Below, piece by piece: positions 43,195 to 55,600 of a stretch of DNA of 64,000 nt (positions are counted from its first letter, which is position 1; each line of letters begins with the position of its first letter). Source of the stretch: Gibbula magus. Lineage: Eukaryota > Mollusca > Gastropoda > Trochida > Trochidae. A model generated the notes under the pieces. The model was given only the letters and a program-made list of their open reading frames with translations, was not told where the DNA came from and searched no databases. The stretch is taken from the NCBI GenBank assembly GCA_936450465.1, contig OW388296.1:34142086-34206085 (forward strand), read 5' to 3'. The translations under genes and the position numbers were made by a program.

Positions 43195-44878
43195 ATAGTC
43201 ACCTGTCCTGTCCACCCACTGGCGGCCCATTGATGGCCAGCACACTTACTGATCTCTTTGCCAATATGTGGCAAAAAGGAGAACTGCCTCAGGAGTTCAA
43301 GGATGCATCAATTGTTCACCTGTACAAACGCAAAGGTAACAGACAAGACTGCAACAACCACAGAGGCATCTCTCTGCTATCAATAGCTTGAAAGATTCTG
43401 GCAAGGGTTCTCCTCAATCGTCTAAATGATCACCTTGAACAAGGCCTGTTACCTGAAAGTCAGTGTGGCTTCAGAAGTGGTCAAAGCACAACAGACATGA
43501 TTTTTGCTGCTCGTCAACTACAGGAGAAGTGTCAAGAACACAACGTTGGCCTCTACTCAACCTTTGTAGATCTGAGAAAGGCATTTGACACTGTTAGTCG
43601 TAAAGGTCTGTGGAAAATCATGGCGAAGTTTGGCTGTCCTGATAACTTCATTAAGATCACTCAGCAATTCCACGATGGAATGCAGGCAAGAGTCCAAGAC
43701 AAAGGAGCATTCTCTAACCCCTTTCCCGTTACAAACGGAGTAAAACAAGGCTGCGTCCTGGCACCAACTCTATTCAGCATAATGTTTTCAGCTATGCTCA
43801 ATGATGCTTTCCGGAACGGCGACTTTGGGATTGGCGTACGTTATCGTACTGATGGCAATCTTTTTAACACCCGTAGACTGCAAGCCAAGACGAAGACCGA
43901 GACCACCATGATCAGGGATCTCCTCTTTGCAGATGACTGCTCTCTGAACGCATACAACGAAGTTGAGATGCAGTCGAGCTTGGATTGCTTTGCCTCAGCT
44001 TGCAACGACTTTGGTCTGACCATCAGCACCAAGAAAACTGAGGTGATGTACCAGCCAGCACCAGGTTCACCATACACTGAGCCCACAATACGAGTAAATG
44101 GGGAGAAGCTATCTGTAGCCGACAAGTTCACATACTCTATCTCGCAATGTTAACATCGATGAAGAGGTGCAATTCAGGATTGCCCGTGCCAGTGCTGCAT
44201 TCGGTAGACTCCATGACTCTGTGTGGGATCGAGTGGATTAACACTGCAGACCAAGTTGAAAGTGTACAGTGCTGTTGTCCTACCTTCATTGTTATATGCC
44301 TGTGAATCATGGACAGTATATAGCAGACATGCGAAGCAGCTCAACTCATTCCATATGAGATCAGATGCCTAAGGAAACTGCTCAACATCAAGTGGCAGGA
44401 CAAAATACCCGACACCGAGGTTCTTCAAAAGGCCAATATGGACAGTATACATGGCAAATTGAAACTAAATCAGCTGAGATGGGCTGGACATGTGCATCGC
44501 ATGCCAGACAAAAGGCTTCCTAAGCGACTTCTGTATGGTGAGTTGTGCAGAGGTAAAAGATCACATGGAGGCCAGCGCAAGCGTTTCAAGGACACACTGA
44601 AGGCCACTCTCAAGAGCTGCCACTTGAACCCCTCAACTTGGGAATCGGACTCACTAGACCGACCACAGTGGCGCTACTCCATCAAGCAGGGTGTAAAATC
44701 CTTTGAGCAAACAAGAATTCATGATGCCATGACCAAACGTCTTGCTCGCAAGTCAAAGCAAGCTTCTCCGCTCTCTCCCAACAGCAAGCCCCCAAACTTT
44801 TTCTGCCCCAACTGCAACAAGTCATTCCTTGCAAGAATTGGCCTGATCAGTCATCTCCGCACCCACAACCCAAAGTGA
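43195..44878 (+). pseudogene. Non-LTR retrotransposon: reverse transcriptase plus C-terminal C2H2 finger, dead
   Basis: Begins inside the finger region of a reverse transcriptase (WQKGELPQEFKDASIVHLYK), has a stop near 43389, then 43497-44153 with FVDLRKAFDTV, NGVKQGCVLAPTLF and the catalytic-type box LLFADDCSL. The frame breaks again between 44153 and 44438 (readable wording such as LKVYSAVVLPSLLYACESW is spread over two frames), then 44438-44878 gives a basic C-terminal region ending with a zinc finger C-x2-C...H-x3-H in FCPNCNKSFLARIGLISHL. No endonuclease is present upstream, so it is 5'-truncated. At least one stop and two frameshifts make it inactive. It differs from the 4284-5940 element in motif wording, so it is a different clade. 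Confidence 0.85.
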
Positions 44879-44994
44879 AGTTCATTGGTCATCTTCAGAT
44901 CTGAAGGACGAACTATATATATATACCTGTCCTAAGTTGGAGAGGTCGATAGCCCCTGAATATCACCAACAGAGATCCAGGAGAATTAACCCGA

Positions 44995-45423
44995 TTGTGC
45001 TTACGGAACTTCTACCGTAGCCATCCTGTAGCTGCTGCTGTGCTGTTCCCACAAGCCATGATGACTTCACACCCATCTACCTGTCCGCCACAGCCGACCC
45101 AGGTACCGGTACTTACATTCTGTGATAACCAACTAATACACCGCCAAAGTTCAGCACTCTATTTCGGGACAATCCCTAAACCACTGTTCACTAACTTGAA
45201 TGTGCATTTCAGAGCCCTAGCCGGTCTACCACCCCCAGAACTGGAACAATGTCCCCAACCACATCCAAACCCGGAAAGCCGGGCTACATCCCCGTTCCTG
45301 GGCGTCCAAAAGGAATTAGATCGAATCCTCTTGGACTACAAGGATTTAATCCCGGGAGGTACTCACCAGGACATCTTGCGTACCTCAATCATCCTAAGCC
45401 TCACTGTGCCGAAGGACCAGTAG
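44995..45423 (+). other. Unrecognised open frame downstream of the LINE
   Basis: 142 codons without stop, proline-rich in the middle, no known motif recognised, and overlapped from 45249 by another long open frame. Base composition here is more GC-rich than the surroundings. It could be a fragment of another mobile element or chance. Not claimed as a host gene. Confidence 0.2.
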
Positions 45424-46039
45424 TTAAACCTTCCACACCCAGAACCAACCAGTTTAAACTCTTGTGTAAACACTTTCAATTTTATCACTCTACCGGCAAA
45501 ACTCGCCTTTGGTGTATATTTTATTCTCTCTCTACACAATATATTTTGCTCTCAAATTCATGTGTTGTGTATTCCATTCCTCTCCCGCCAAACTGGTGGA
45601 AGAGGAACTCGACTCTCTTGTAACCAGAGGCCCTCCTCTTACGTGAAAAAAGCAGAACTCAGGTTTAACTTGAATTGTCAAACTGACTTTAATTGAATTT
45701 TACATAGAGTCTACATTAAATATAATGTTCATTCGTCACTCCTGTTATCTTAAAGGTCCTGTGTAATGAATTTTTCTCAAGAATGACAGATTTTTACCTC
45801 TATGTACATTATATATCGGAAGCAATTGAGCATTAAAAGATTTTAATTTACCCATTTTAACAATGCCGCAATCAGCCTGGCAATCCGCTTTGAAGACCAT
45901 CCTTGAGGCGTGACTGCGATAAACCACAGACGAGGGTAGTCTGTGACCAGCTCCGTTGAGCCTCCTTAATTAATTAATGAAGATAATCACTGCCGCTAGA
46001 TGAATTTGTGAGGTGTGTTAAATTGCTAAAAATTGACTA

Positions 46040-46455
46040 CAATAGTTTTTTTTAGGTTATGACCTTGTGATCCATATTTGGGGTCATTGGGTCACCAAAT
46101 CTACAATTTAGAATCCCAATTGTCCAAGGAGTCTGCATATTAATTTCAGCTCTTTAGACCTTTTAGTACTGGATGGAAGATTAAAATAGGTTTTTGAGTC
46201 GTGACCCCTGTGACCCTATTTGGGGTCACTGAATCTGCAATTTAAAATGGCCAAGGAGTGTGCACATAAAATTTCAGCTTACTAGAGTCATTGGTTCTGG
46301 AGAAGAAGATGAAAATAGGTTTTTAATTTTGTGACCCCTGTGACCCTATTTGGGGTCACGGGGTCACCAAATCTACAATTTAGAATCCCAATCAGCCATG
46401 GAGTCCGCACACAACTTTTCAGCTCTCTAGACCTTTTGGAACTGGAGAAAAAGTA
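46040..46455 (-). mobile_element. Helentron-like core repeats, ends lost
   Basis: Three core repeats ('ggggtcac-gggtcaccaaatctacaatttagaat', 'actggagaa') without recognisable start, microsatellite or hairpin. Confidence 0.6.
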
Positions 46456-46689
46456 GTTCAACAATGTTAAACATGGTGATAGGCCTCATTTATTATCGGA
46501 TGTTGATTATTGGCCTGACCCCACGTGGCCCGATAAGCTTGAAAATATCAGTGATAAAAGTATTCCTCCCCTCAGAACTCAACTTGTATATTTCTCAAGT
46601 ATTTCACGGTTCTCGCAACATTCCTAGTGATGAAAATTTGTACCGATAGTCATTTCTTTTCAATTAAATTTTTTTTTTCGGACCTGTAA

Positions 46690-47135
46690 GATGTTTGTGT
46701 TCAAGGGACGCCAGTCTTCTCCAGTTGAGGGGTAAGACTGAATACTCAGTTTGAAACAATGCACCGATTGCCATCAGGATTTTCTGTTGGATAAGACTGG
46801 GAAGAAATAACTTCAGTTAGAATGGTTCACCCATACAATGATGAAAACTACTGTATAAGCATCAATATTGTATTTCAAGATGAACATTAAATGGATCTTT
46901 CTTTTGGTAACATTTCTAGATCTCATACGGAAATTCCAAATGATCTAAAATGATTTGTTCAGTGTATTTTCAACTGTTTATTTGTTAATCTCAAATCCAG
47001 CCAGAGCTGTTTTGATAATTACTATTCACAAATTTTAATGATCACAAGAAGCAGCCCAATATTATTTAATGAAATCATGTGTCAACATGTCATTGCATCG
47101 CCTCAAACACATACCTGTGATTGAAACCGGTGTAA
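46690..47135. other. Gene-free stretch
   Basis: AT-rich sequence without recognised exons or repeats. Confidence 0.3.
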
Positions 47136-47138
47136 CAA

Positions 47139-48276
47139 GGCAAAAGTGAGAACAGCTCACATACCCCCCGCCTGTAGTTTGATCACCTTCCTAAAGGAAA
47201 AAATAAATTGGAAAATATAATCTAGACAATGTCAATGAATAACAATGATTGTTTTTAATGAACATATTTTTTATTATCCCCCGCCATTTCAAGGTCATAA
47301 CGAGTCTTTGCCATTTTATCCTTGTCAGCAGGATATCTCAAGAACCATTCGCTGGATTCTCTTCATATTTTACACATAGCTTCTCCAAGGAAAGACAAAG
47401 GGCTGATTAGATTTTGGGGACCTTGACATTATTTTCAAGGTCACAACGGAACTTTGAATTTTTCGACATGTTAATGTACATGTAAAGCTCGTCAGCGGGA
47501 TATCTCATGAACCATTCACAGGAATTCGATCATATCTTACACAAATCACCTCCTAGGGAAGACAAAGGGCTGATTAGATTTTGGTGACCTTGACATTATT
47601 CTCAAGGTCACAGTGGAGCTTTGACTTTTCCCGACATGTTTGGCAGTCGATTTTGACATTATTTTTCAATTTTGAAGTATTAATTTGCGGCGCGGGATCA
47701 TGTCACCTTAGTGACAACCACTTGTTATTATTTGAACCGTGGAGTTTAAACCAATATAAGTGTTTGCCACTAACATGGCAATGTCCCCTGCTTCTAACGT
47801 TGAGTCATGTAAGACACATTTTCTAAATGTGGTGGTTCTTATATTGCAGAATATAACAGTACCTTATAGATAGGCAACACCCAAATTTAAGTTTTCAAGT
47901 TATATAGTTTTTTAGTTATGCTCCACAAATGACAATTTCAAAAATTATTTGGACCTTGGGACTCCTTAAAAGGCACAACAGCACCATATAGGTTATTTTG
48001 ATACCAAATTTGAAGTTTCCACCTCAAAGAGTTTGAGAAATGCTCCAGAAACAAGACAGTCCAAAAATCGGATCGTTTTTGGTCAAAATTTAAAATATTA
48101 TTTGGACCTTGGAGTCGAGACCCCTAAAAGGCACAACAGCACCATATAGGTTACTTCCATACCAAATTTGAAGTTTCCAAGTCATATTTAAGATATGCTC
48201 CGGAAACGATTTTGGACGGATGCACGGACACGCGGATCACTATATACCCCTGACGTAGTCGTAGCAGGGGTATGAA
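47139..48276 (-). mobile_element. Fourth Helentron-like family, interrupted by a nested element
   Basis: Read on the minus strand: starts with a hairpin around ATACCCCTGC...CAGGGGTAT (48240-48276), a short CCGT-type stretch (48215-48230), tandem cores with 'ggtgctgttgtgccttttag' (47960-48180), then after the nested element an inverted start GGCGGGGGGTATG (47158-47172) and a final hairpin GTGAG-ctgtt-CTCAC. Same family, uninterrupted, at 58530-58920. Confidence 0.6.
47276..47724 (+). mobile_element. Nested copy of the second Helentron-like family
   Basis: Begins TCCCCCGCCATT, two cores with 'gcgggatatctcatgaaccattc' wording and 'ttttcaaggtcac', then GCGGCGCGGGATCATG and the hairpin GTCAC-ctta-GTGAC. 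The 5' hairpin and microsatellite seen at 18388 are missing. It sits within 47139-48276. Confidence 0.6.
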
Positions 48277-48394
48277 AAGGTTAAATTCTTCAATAAGCAA
48301 GTTAGTTGATATTGGTCATCAAAATCATCTTTAAGTTACCATCATGTGCCTACAGTGGCCATGTGGCTGAAGTGTTTCAATAATATATTCATTT

Positions 48395-48725
48395 ATCACC
48401 CAAAACTGTTTCAAAGGAGCTCCTAGATCACACAAGCGGCAGTAGATTTTGCACAATGCCTGGTCACCATCAACTACATGACATCACAATGCTATGCGTC
48501 ATTAACATGATCACGTCAGAATTCATCAACATCACCGCACTGGAAGTCAACTGACAGAACTGTGCTCAGAGATGTTCTTTTTCATTGAAATGTAATAATG
48601 ATTTCGGATGGTCAATAGAATCCCACCCTCGCTTCTTCTGGTATAAAATATATCAACACTCGATAAAAGTAAAAATATTTGGATTTTTTTCGTGTTGATA
48701 TTGGGCGAGATTCTCTGTATCAAGT
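48395..48725. repeat. Palindromic repeat, diverged copy of the 6225/33945 family
   Basis: Contains 'tttatcacccaaaactgttt', 'catgacatcacaatgctatg', and 'atcaacactcgataaaagtaaaaata' followed by an inverted partner to 48715. More decayed than the other copies. Confidence 0.5.
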
Positions 48726-48729
48726 TATA

Positions 48730-51460
48730 TAAGGGACTTCTATACATATCCATTAGTGTCGCTGGTTATATCAATGACGGAAATATGGTGCTCATTAACT
48801 GAAGCGTTTCTTCTTTGATAAACATTCTAGAAGTTGGGTTGATGAAGAATGGAGACAATTTTATGAACATACAACCACTTAATTCATCATTTGCTTGATG
48901 ACATAAGGATCCACGTTGTCTCCAAAGAAGTTGTATATCCACAAAATTGTCTCCATTCTGCAGGGAGTATTTAGAACAAATGTTCATAAAGTCAGCAGAT
49001 ATTACAATTGGATCTTTCAGTCATCAATACTTCTACTCAATTTGTAACCTCGAGCATCTCACCGTGAGAAAATCTCTTCATCTTGTTTAATATAACAACA
49101 AAGATTTGTCCTCACCACAAAACAACATTTATTCAGTAACAGACAAAACCGTACCACTGTTCGACAACCCTGGGCTACCATTCCCTGGCCTGGTCCAAGC
49201 CTTTGCCGTTTTTTTTCTTTAGATACAATTCACAGATACAGATATTACTAATAAATTGATAAAATATTTCTATAGGAGGGCTTTGCTATCAGATCCTGCC
49301 AGTTAATGGTTTTCAAGTTGCTCGACTAAATCAGGGTTATCTCCCTTTACCTGCAAGATGCTATTTATTATGTCCAGTAGAGATCGTGTTGAATGAAATC
49401 AAAAGGTACACAGGAGTATCTGTGCTGGCCTGACAGGAGTCTGATACACAAAGCCCTTGTATTATTCCTCTGTTGATCAATAAACTTCAAAAGTGCTCTG
49501 TCGTAATAAAACTTTTGCTCACTTGGAAGATCTGCGGGAAATCAAACATGACAATATAATCTACAAATTCCCTATTGTTACCAGCTGATATACCAATAGT
49601 TCTAGCTAGGTGAAGCAATGTCAAAGTTAATACAGAGTAACATGGTATTCATAAATTCACACAATCTTTCCTGGCGACTTTAGTAGAACTTGGGAAAGAG
49701 ATTTAACACCTTAGTAGTAACACAAGCCAACTCTTCAGAGGTCAAAGAACTGGTTTCTATGGTAACCATACAAAGTACAAAGACGTGTTTTGAGAAGAAT
49801 TACCTGTCGAATGAATCAATAGTAAAAGCAAAACCAAGAATTTGCTCAAACATTACTTCGTAAGTCGGTAGCATTGTGATAATGCAGAGAATTATATAAT
49901 AACTTTGGTAATACAAACATAATAGCGAACATGCAACTGTACCTGGGACTCCAGCACTACAGCAAGTCCAACACGTGCAAGTGGAGTTAAAACCATAATC
50001 AGAAAAGCAAGCATGATTATATGCAAGATCAAATTAGAAACTCACACAAAATGTCAAGAAATTCAAAAAATATCAGCATCATGGATTACAGTTTAAAAAT
50101 TACACCATTTGGTAGTAATCAGTGGATAGCCTAGTTGTATGGTCAATACTCACTACATAAACATTTATCATTGTACCCTCAATATGTGTACTGTGTGCAC
50201 GTGGCCACAGAGTGCCAATATCAAATCTTGTTTTGGGTTTTGATCTCAAGCTTGAGATGTTTAGAAACCTTAGCTGAGGCACAAACACATAGGGGCACAG
50301 AAAAATCAATAATATTGTAACACATGTAGGTATATATGTTATTCATATAAATCAATAGTAAATAGTAACATGCAAAATTATCCAAATTCCATGATGCTTG
50401 AATAATTGTCCAAATACTTTCACATTAACTAAAACCTGGGCTAGTTTAGTTCAACACTATGTGTACATGATAACGTTACTTTCACATTGAGTCTAGGGCT
50501 ACAAAGCTTAATGATATACGTTGGAAAAGATTACAGTTAGAGTAATATGGGGTACAGGTCGGCCGTGTGATCATAGCATAACACACCTTAGTATATTCAC
50601 CCCAATGGCCTTCACTCTACCCAGTTAAAATAGTCAAATTCATATAGCAATATTGAATCTTGTAAGGTATGAAAAAACACAACTTGAATATTTCAATTAT
50701 TTCATGACATAATAACTTGACATAAGAATAAGCTTGAAAAAGACTCCCCTTCGATCATTTACTTCTTTTAGGGGGTGCACATCTGTTTAAAAGACATTTC
50801 CAACACAAGTGAAATTTAATTCATCCAAGACCCATTTGAGGCTGGGCCAGACCTTCGACATCTGAAAGGCATGAGGTGCCTAGATTTTTTTCTCTCCAAA
50901 GACGTCGTTTAAAAATTGTCGTCTTGACATTTTGATACAATTATCTTGTAGTACGAAAGTAGGAAGTATCCTCTCCTAACGATAAGCCAACATACGGCTG
51001 GTAAGCGATTGTTCGAGAGCAACAAGTACTTCTTGTCGAGTGCTTCGTAGCACCTTCAATAGGGTGGATCACGACACAAGAGTCCGAGCCGTCACATGCA
51101 AGTTGTCTTGCGTTTCCGGTCGGTTCTACACAAGCTTACATTTTTCATCAATGTTTAGTTAATAGATATTAAATCCTTGCGAAGCCACTGTGGTTGTCAG
51201 ATAGCCTGCTGTGAACTTGCTTCCTTATTTTATCTTGACCTTTGACCTGTTCTATATTGTTTATATCCATGTACAGAGCACACTGACAGTGAGTGTGGAA
51301 GTACTAACACTTGTCTTTCTTTCTCACGTTAATGACCTAGCAATCACGTCTGTCCTAGCAGTGAGACCCTTGTTCCGATATCTGAGAAAACAGTCTTCAT
51401 TGGTGAATACAACTCAATATAATACCTACTTGCCTGCTCTTCAACACAGTTCTTACTTCA
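48730..51460. other. Intergenic stretch, no genes recognised
   Basis: AT-rich, no exon with splice support, no obvious repeats apart from scattered short ones. An inverted pair near 48830-48865 and 48943-48960 ('gaatggagacaattttatg' and 'aaattgtctccattc') marks a small foldback. The left end of FAM120 3' untranslated sequence probably begins near 51460. Confidence 0.35.
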
Positions 51461-51461
51461 T

Positions 51462-51467
51462 TTTATT
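51462..51467 (-). terminator. Candidate polyadenylation signal of the FAM120 gene
   Basis: Minus-strand AATAAA (plus TTTATT) about 1.2 kb beyond the stop codon at 52692-52694. It is the nearest exact signal noticed. A GC-rich stretch at 51640-51735 lies in the implied 3' untranslated region. Confidence 0.3.
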
Positions 51468-52691
51468 TTAGCTGAATTTTTCCTTGAATCTTATCTGTTC
51501 ATAGCAAAATAAATGATCTTGACTTGTGGAAAAGAATAATTTGGTTTGAGAGTGGTATAATTAGGTTATTTTAATTAACTACGGCTTTAGACCAATTGAT
51601 CTGCATGATTTCTTCAGAGATGAGAGCAATGCCCACATGTTGGTTGAGGTCACCGGCCGGGAGCCGCCCGGACATCAAAAGCTATGCCAGGCCCGGCGCC
51701 CCGTCCGGGAACCACTCCAGCTTTTTTCGTCTGTTCCGTCCGTCCAACTCCTCCGCTTCTGTAAACACTGCCAAGATTGTACAAAAACAAATATGAAATG
51801 TACAAAAATAATACATTTCTCTGTATAAAAGTCAGTCAAAAATAAATCCACATCAGCCACTCTTCATCCATACAGTTGCTTGTCTGCTCACCACTTGCAA
51901 GATTCCATTTGGCGTCCACGCTTCCACAGCGTTTCCAACATTGGTAAAAATGTAAATGCATATATTGGGCAAAAACACCCAAAAAAGTTGTCCATAAAGT
52001 TGATAGCACTGACTTTCATGACAGTCTTGAGCTTGGAAAGCTCGTCAAATGCTGCTGTGACTCAAAAGAGCAAAGATGTCGATGACGCCGCCAACTCGGC
52101 AGCTCGGTTCAGTTCAGTACATGCTCTATTAGGAACTTTCACAGTAGTGTCCAACAATGGCCTAGGGAACGAATCCACCGTAGCAGGCGAAACCTTGGTA
52201 GGTGGAGACCTGAATCTCCATAACAAGTCCCGTTAGACGGGGTAGTAAACTCTGCTTATGCTGATTCTCGAGGTACCCTGATGTATCAGCAATGGGATGT
52301 AGGGTTCTCTTCCATAGATATAACAGTCACAGGTGCTTGCAGAGCTTTCATGGACTATCAGGACGTGTCAAATCCATTATAAAAATTCAATATAACATAA
52401 CAACAAAAAAATATAAAGTAACAACTCATGGAGGTGACACAAGCTGATAATAAGCTAGCCTGACGCTGGAGTGTGAGGCCGTTGAGCTTTGTTCACTCCT
52501 TGCCGTCCTAACTGGGACGGGGTCGGCCGTGCTGGTAATAGATCTGCAAGCACCTACGAGTTGATGGTTGGGCAGTGTTGAGGTCTGGGGCTAGTTGTGT
52601 CTAAGGGGACTGGACTTCTGTAATGGAGGCGTGGACTAGATCTGCTGGCAGTATCCACGTGTCCAGTCCCCTGACCCCCAGCTTGAACTCT

Positions 52692-55600
52692 CTAGTCTGT
52701 GTATCTGAAACAAATAGATCAACATCTTTAGGGTTTAAAGCTGATTTCAGAAGTATTTCATTTATATCATGACAGCTACAATTATCGCAGAGGAAAAGTT
52801 CACGAGACAATTGTGACTATTAATTGCGATGAAATTTATGAAAACTTTCAGCTAGAAATAGAAAACATTGATTCAAAGCAAACAGAAGGTTGACTCACCC
52901 AGAGTGATCGAGTGTTACTCCTCGACCACGGCCCATCGGGGACGGCATCATGGGTTTGCCAGCTCTACCTCGCCCACTGATGCGAGGTCGGACTCTAAGA
53001 GGGGCGCGACGTACGGCACGAAACCCTCGTCCAGTGCCCCGGGCTGCGTACATGCCCTGAATGAGAAGGAGTGATATTGTTTGTTAGTGTTTCACTTACC
53101 CTGCTGCAGGACACTCGAGCTGCTAAGACTTAATACAGACAAAATGTTTTTGTTTTCAAACTGTCCTGAAATTGACAGCAATCTAAGTTAGTTTAAAATT
53201 GTCTTAACAGCTCATCAAATATAGAATGACCACAAACTGGTGATTTCATTTCGTTACTGTAGGAATTAAAGCCACTGAAAGACAATGTTAATGTGGATGA
53301 GACCGTAGAAGAGCAGCACGTACCGGCCTGTATGCGGGCCTCATACCACGAGTCATGCTGTAGAGAGCAGGACTTCTCCCTCTGATTGGTCTGCTAGGCA
53401 AATACCCTCGCCCCGGCATCCCTCGCCGCCCCACTGACATGACCTGTGGGTTCATTGCTCCCCGACCGCCACGGCCGGCTGACAGGTTTGGGCCCCAGCT
53501 GCCAACTACAACTCCAGCAATCTCCAGCTGTCCTCCGCGCGAGTCAATTGGAGACCGGCCTGTAACACATCATTGCTTAAGTGAAGGATTTTCAAGATTG
53601 TATACAGTGACTCAATTGTGTGACAAGACTCGTACATCCAACTGAATGTATTTTTTTGCTTTTGACAGTAAATTTTAAATTTGATTACAAACACTGATTA
53701 ATGGAGAAGTGCAGGACAAGAGTAGAGAACCAAAGTTAGAATGGATGGATGACAAAGGTGATCACTAAATGTCTGTTAGTGCGGCCTCAGAGACGAGTAG
53801 ATACATAAATGAGCTATTCTGGTGAGGTAGAGATTAACAACTCATGCAGGGAGACACGCATTACATCTACAGTCGGTCAACTCACTAATGAATGAGATGT
53901 GGATAAAACAAAGAAGAAAGCAGCAGCAGCAGCAACTAAACCCAGGAGTACGGCTAAGTGATATCACCATTACCAAGGATTCCTCTTCCTCTACCCTTCT
54001 GTGAGGCAGGCCCCACACCCCCTGGTGGTCCGCCACGCCCCCCTGGCCGATAGTGCACGGGGTGCCCATGGTACGGAGGGAACGGATAGTGTGCATACAT
54101 AGCTGCATTGGGCAGCATGGGCTTGGCAAACTCCACCTTCATGTTCTCCATGATAGCTTGCCTCATCCGCTCCACTCTCAGCACCTGGTCCACCTGTGGG
54201 CCGAGTAGCACAACTGTCTTACTCTCAAAGTCTAAACACAACTTTACTTCAATCTTAAAATTGTAGAAAAAGTAGCAACAATTTAACAACTTTAAATTAG
54301 CTTCCACTCAGATAACCCAAGGAATACCATCTGTTGACAAAGGAAAACATGACTAATTTGGTTACAGGGAAAGATTCCAATAGATCAGGTTACTCATGTC
54401 TCAATACCAGCTGCTAAGAAATTGCCTTTGATGTTAGGGGAACATTTAATTCTCGGTTGCATTAAATATCTTTCAGTCTGAAAGAAAGGAATCTGTACCT
54501 GTCCGTCACACATGTCGATGAGTGGAGTGTTGTTGTTGGCCTTGAGGAGTTTGAAGTGGAAGAGTTTGCCGTCGAAGAAGAGCCATGGACAGCACATGGT
54601 CCAGGGGATGGGGGCGCCGCACACGTCGTTAGCAAAGATGGCCGTCTCCACTCCAGCCATGAAGAGGGAGGCCAACTGGACACCGCGCGGCTGGATGGTC
54701 GGCAGCTGCAGAACACATTGAACAATCAAATCATTAACAGGTGCCCCTTACATCTCATGCATATAACCATGTACACCTCTTCATATCTCAAAATTTTAAA
54801 AATATTTTGTTTAAAGGGAGCAGTTCCAAAGAAACAAAGTTGCTGAAGATTGTCCGAAAAACCCACCAGCTAATGGGTGGTTAGAATTCATTTGCTGTCA
54901 GTTGCAAAAACTATTGACAATCTGTACAGGGCTATAAGAGCTTTGAAGAAGCTGAGCTAATATTGTAAGAGTAACCACCTTGAGGTCCTGCATAGTCTGG
55001 ACGTCGTGCAGGAGAGGGGAGACGGACATGGCAAGGAAGGCGTCCAACTCCTGTCTCTGGATTACTCGTCCGAACTGCAGCACGTATCTGTGGACAGCAT
55101 TCTGGTCTTAGATATGTGTTCTCATCAAAATGTACAAGAAATCTTCAAAAGTTCATTATGATGAACAGAAAATGTTATTTTGATAGGCTGTTGATTTAAA
55201 CAGTATTTTATTTCCAAATCACATATTACATACAAGACATTATGCAAAGTATGATTGAAAAAGGATTAGCCAACAGGCTACAATAAATGCTTCTTGATAG
55301 GCTTTTCCAGAAGTTCGGGTACATAAAAGCGTAACAAAGGTAACATGCTAAAGTTGTTAAAAAAACGTGCCTTTCAGAGATTAAATCTACTATTGCCTTA
55401 TTGGCCTGTTGACAGAAAATGTGGTAAATATCATAACATTTGCAGAAACAAGAGCAGTAGGCACGTACCTGAGCACGCAGCACATGACGAGGAGGTGCTG
55501 GGGCACGTAGTTGGTGTTGAGCATCAGGGGCGAGTCACTCTGCATACAGGTCAGGAAAGCGCGTAGACGTCGGTTCTTATCGTCAGCCTGCTGTCCCAGC

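Noticed and set aside
51880..52236. 118-codon plus-strand open frame opposite the FAM120 3' region
   Set aside because: No recognisable motif, no splice support, and it lies antisense to the implied 3' untranslated region; probably chance.
52601..52690. Extended FAM120 C-terminus in another frame (wording after SDTQTREF)
   Set aside because: The splice phase from 52899 enters frame GG-A TAC ACA GAC TAG, which stops at once; the longer frame would need a different donor that was not seen.
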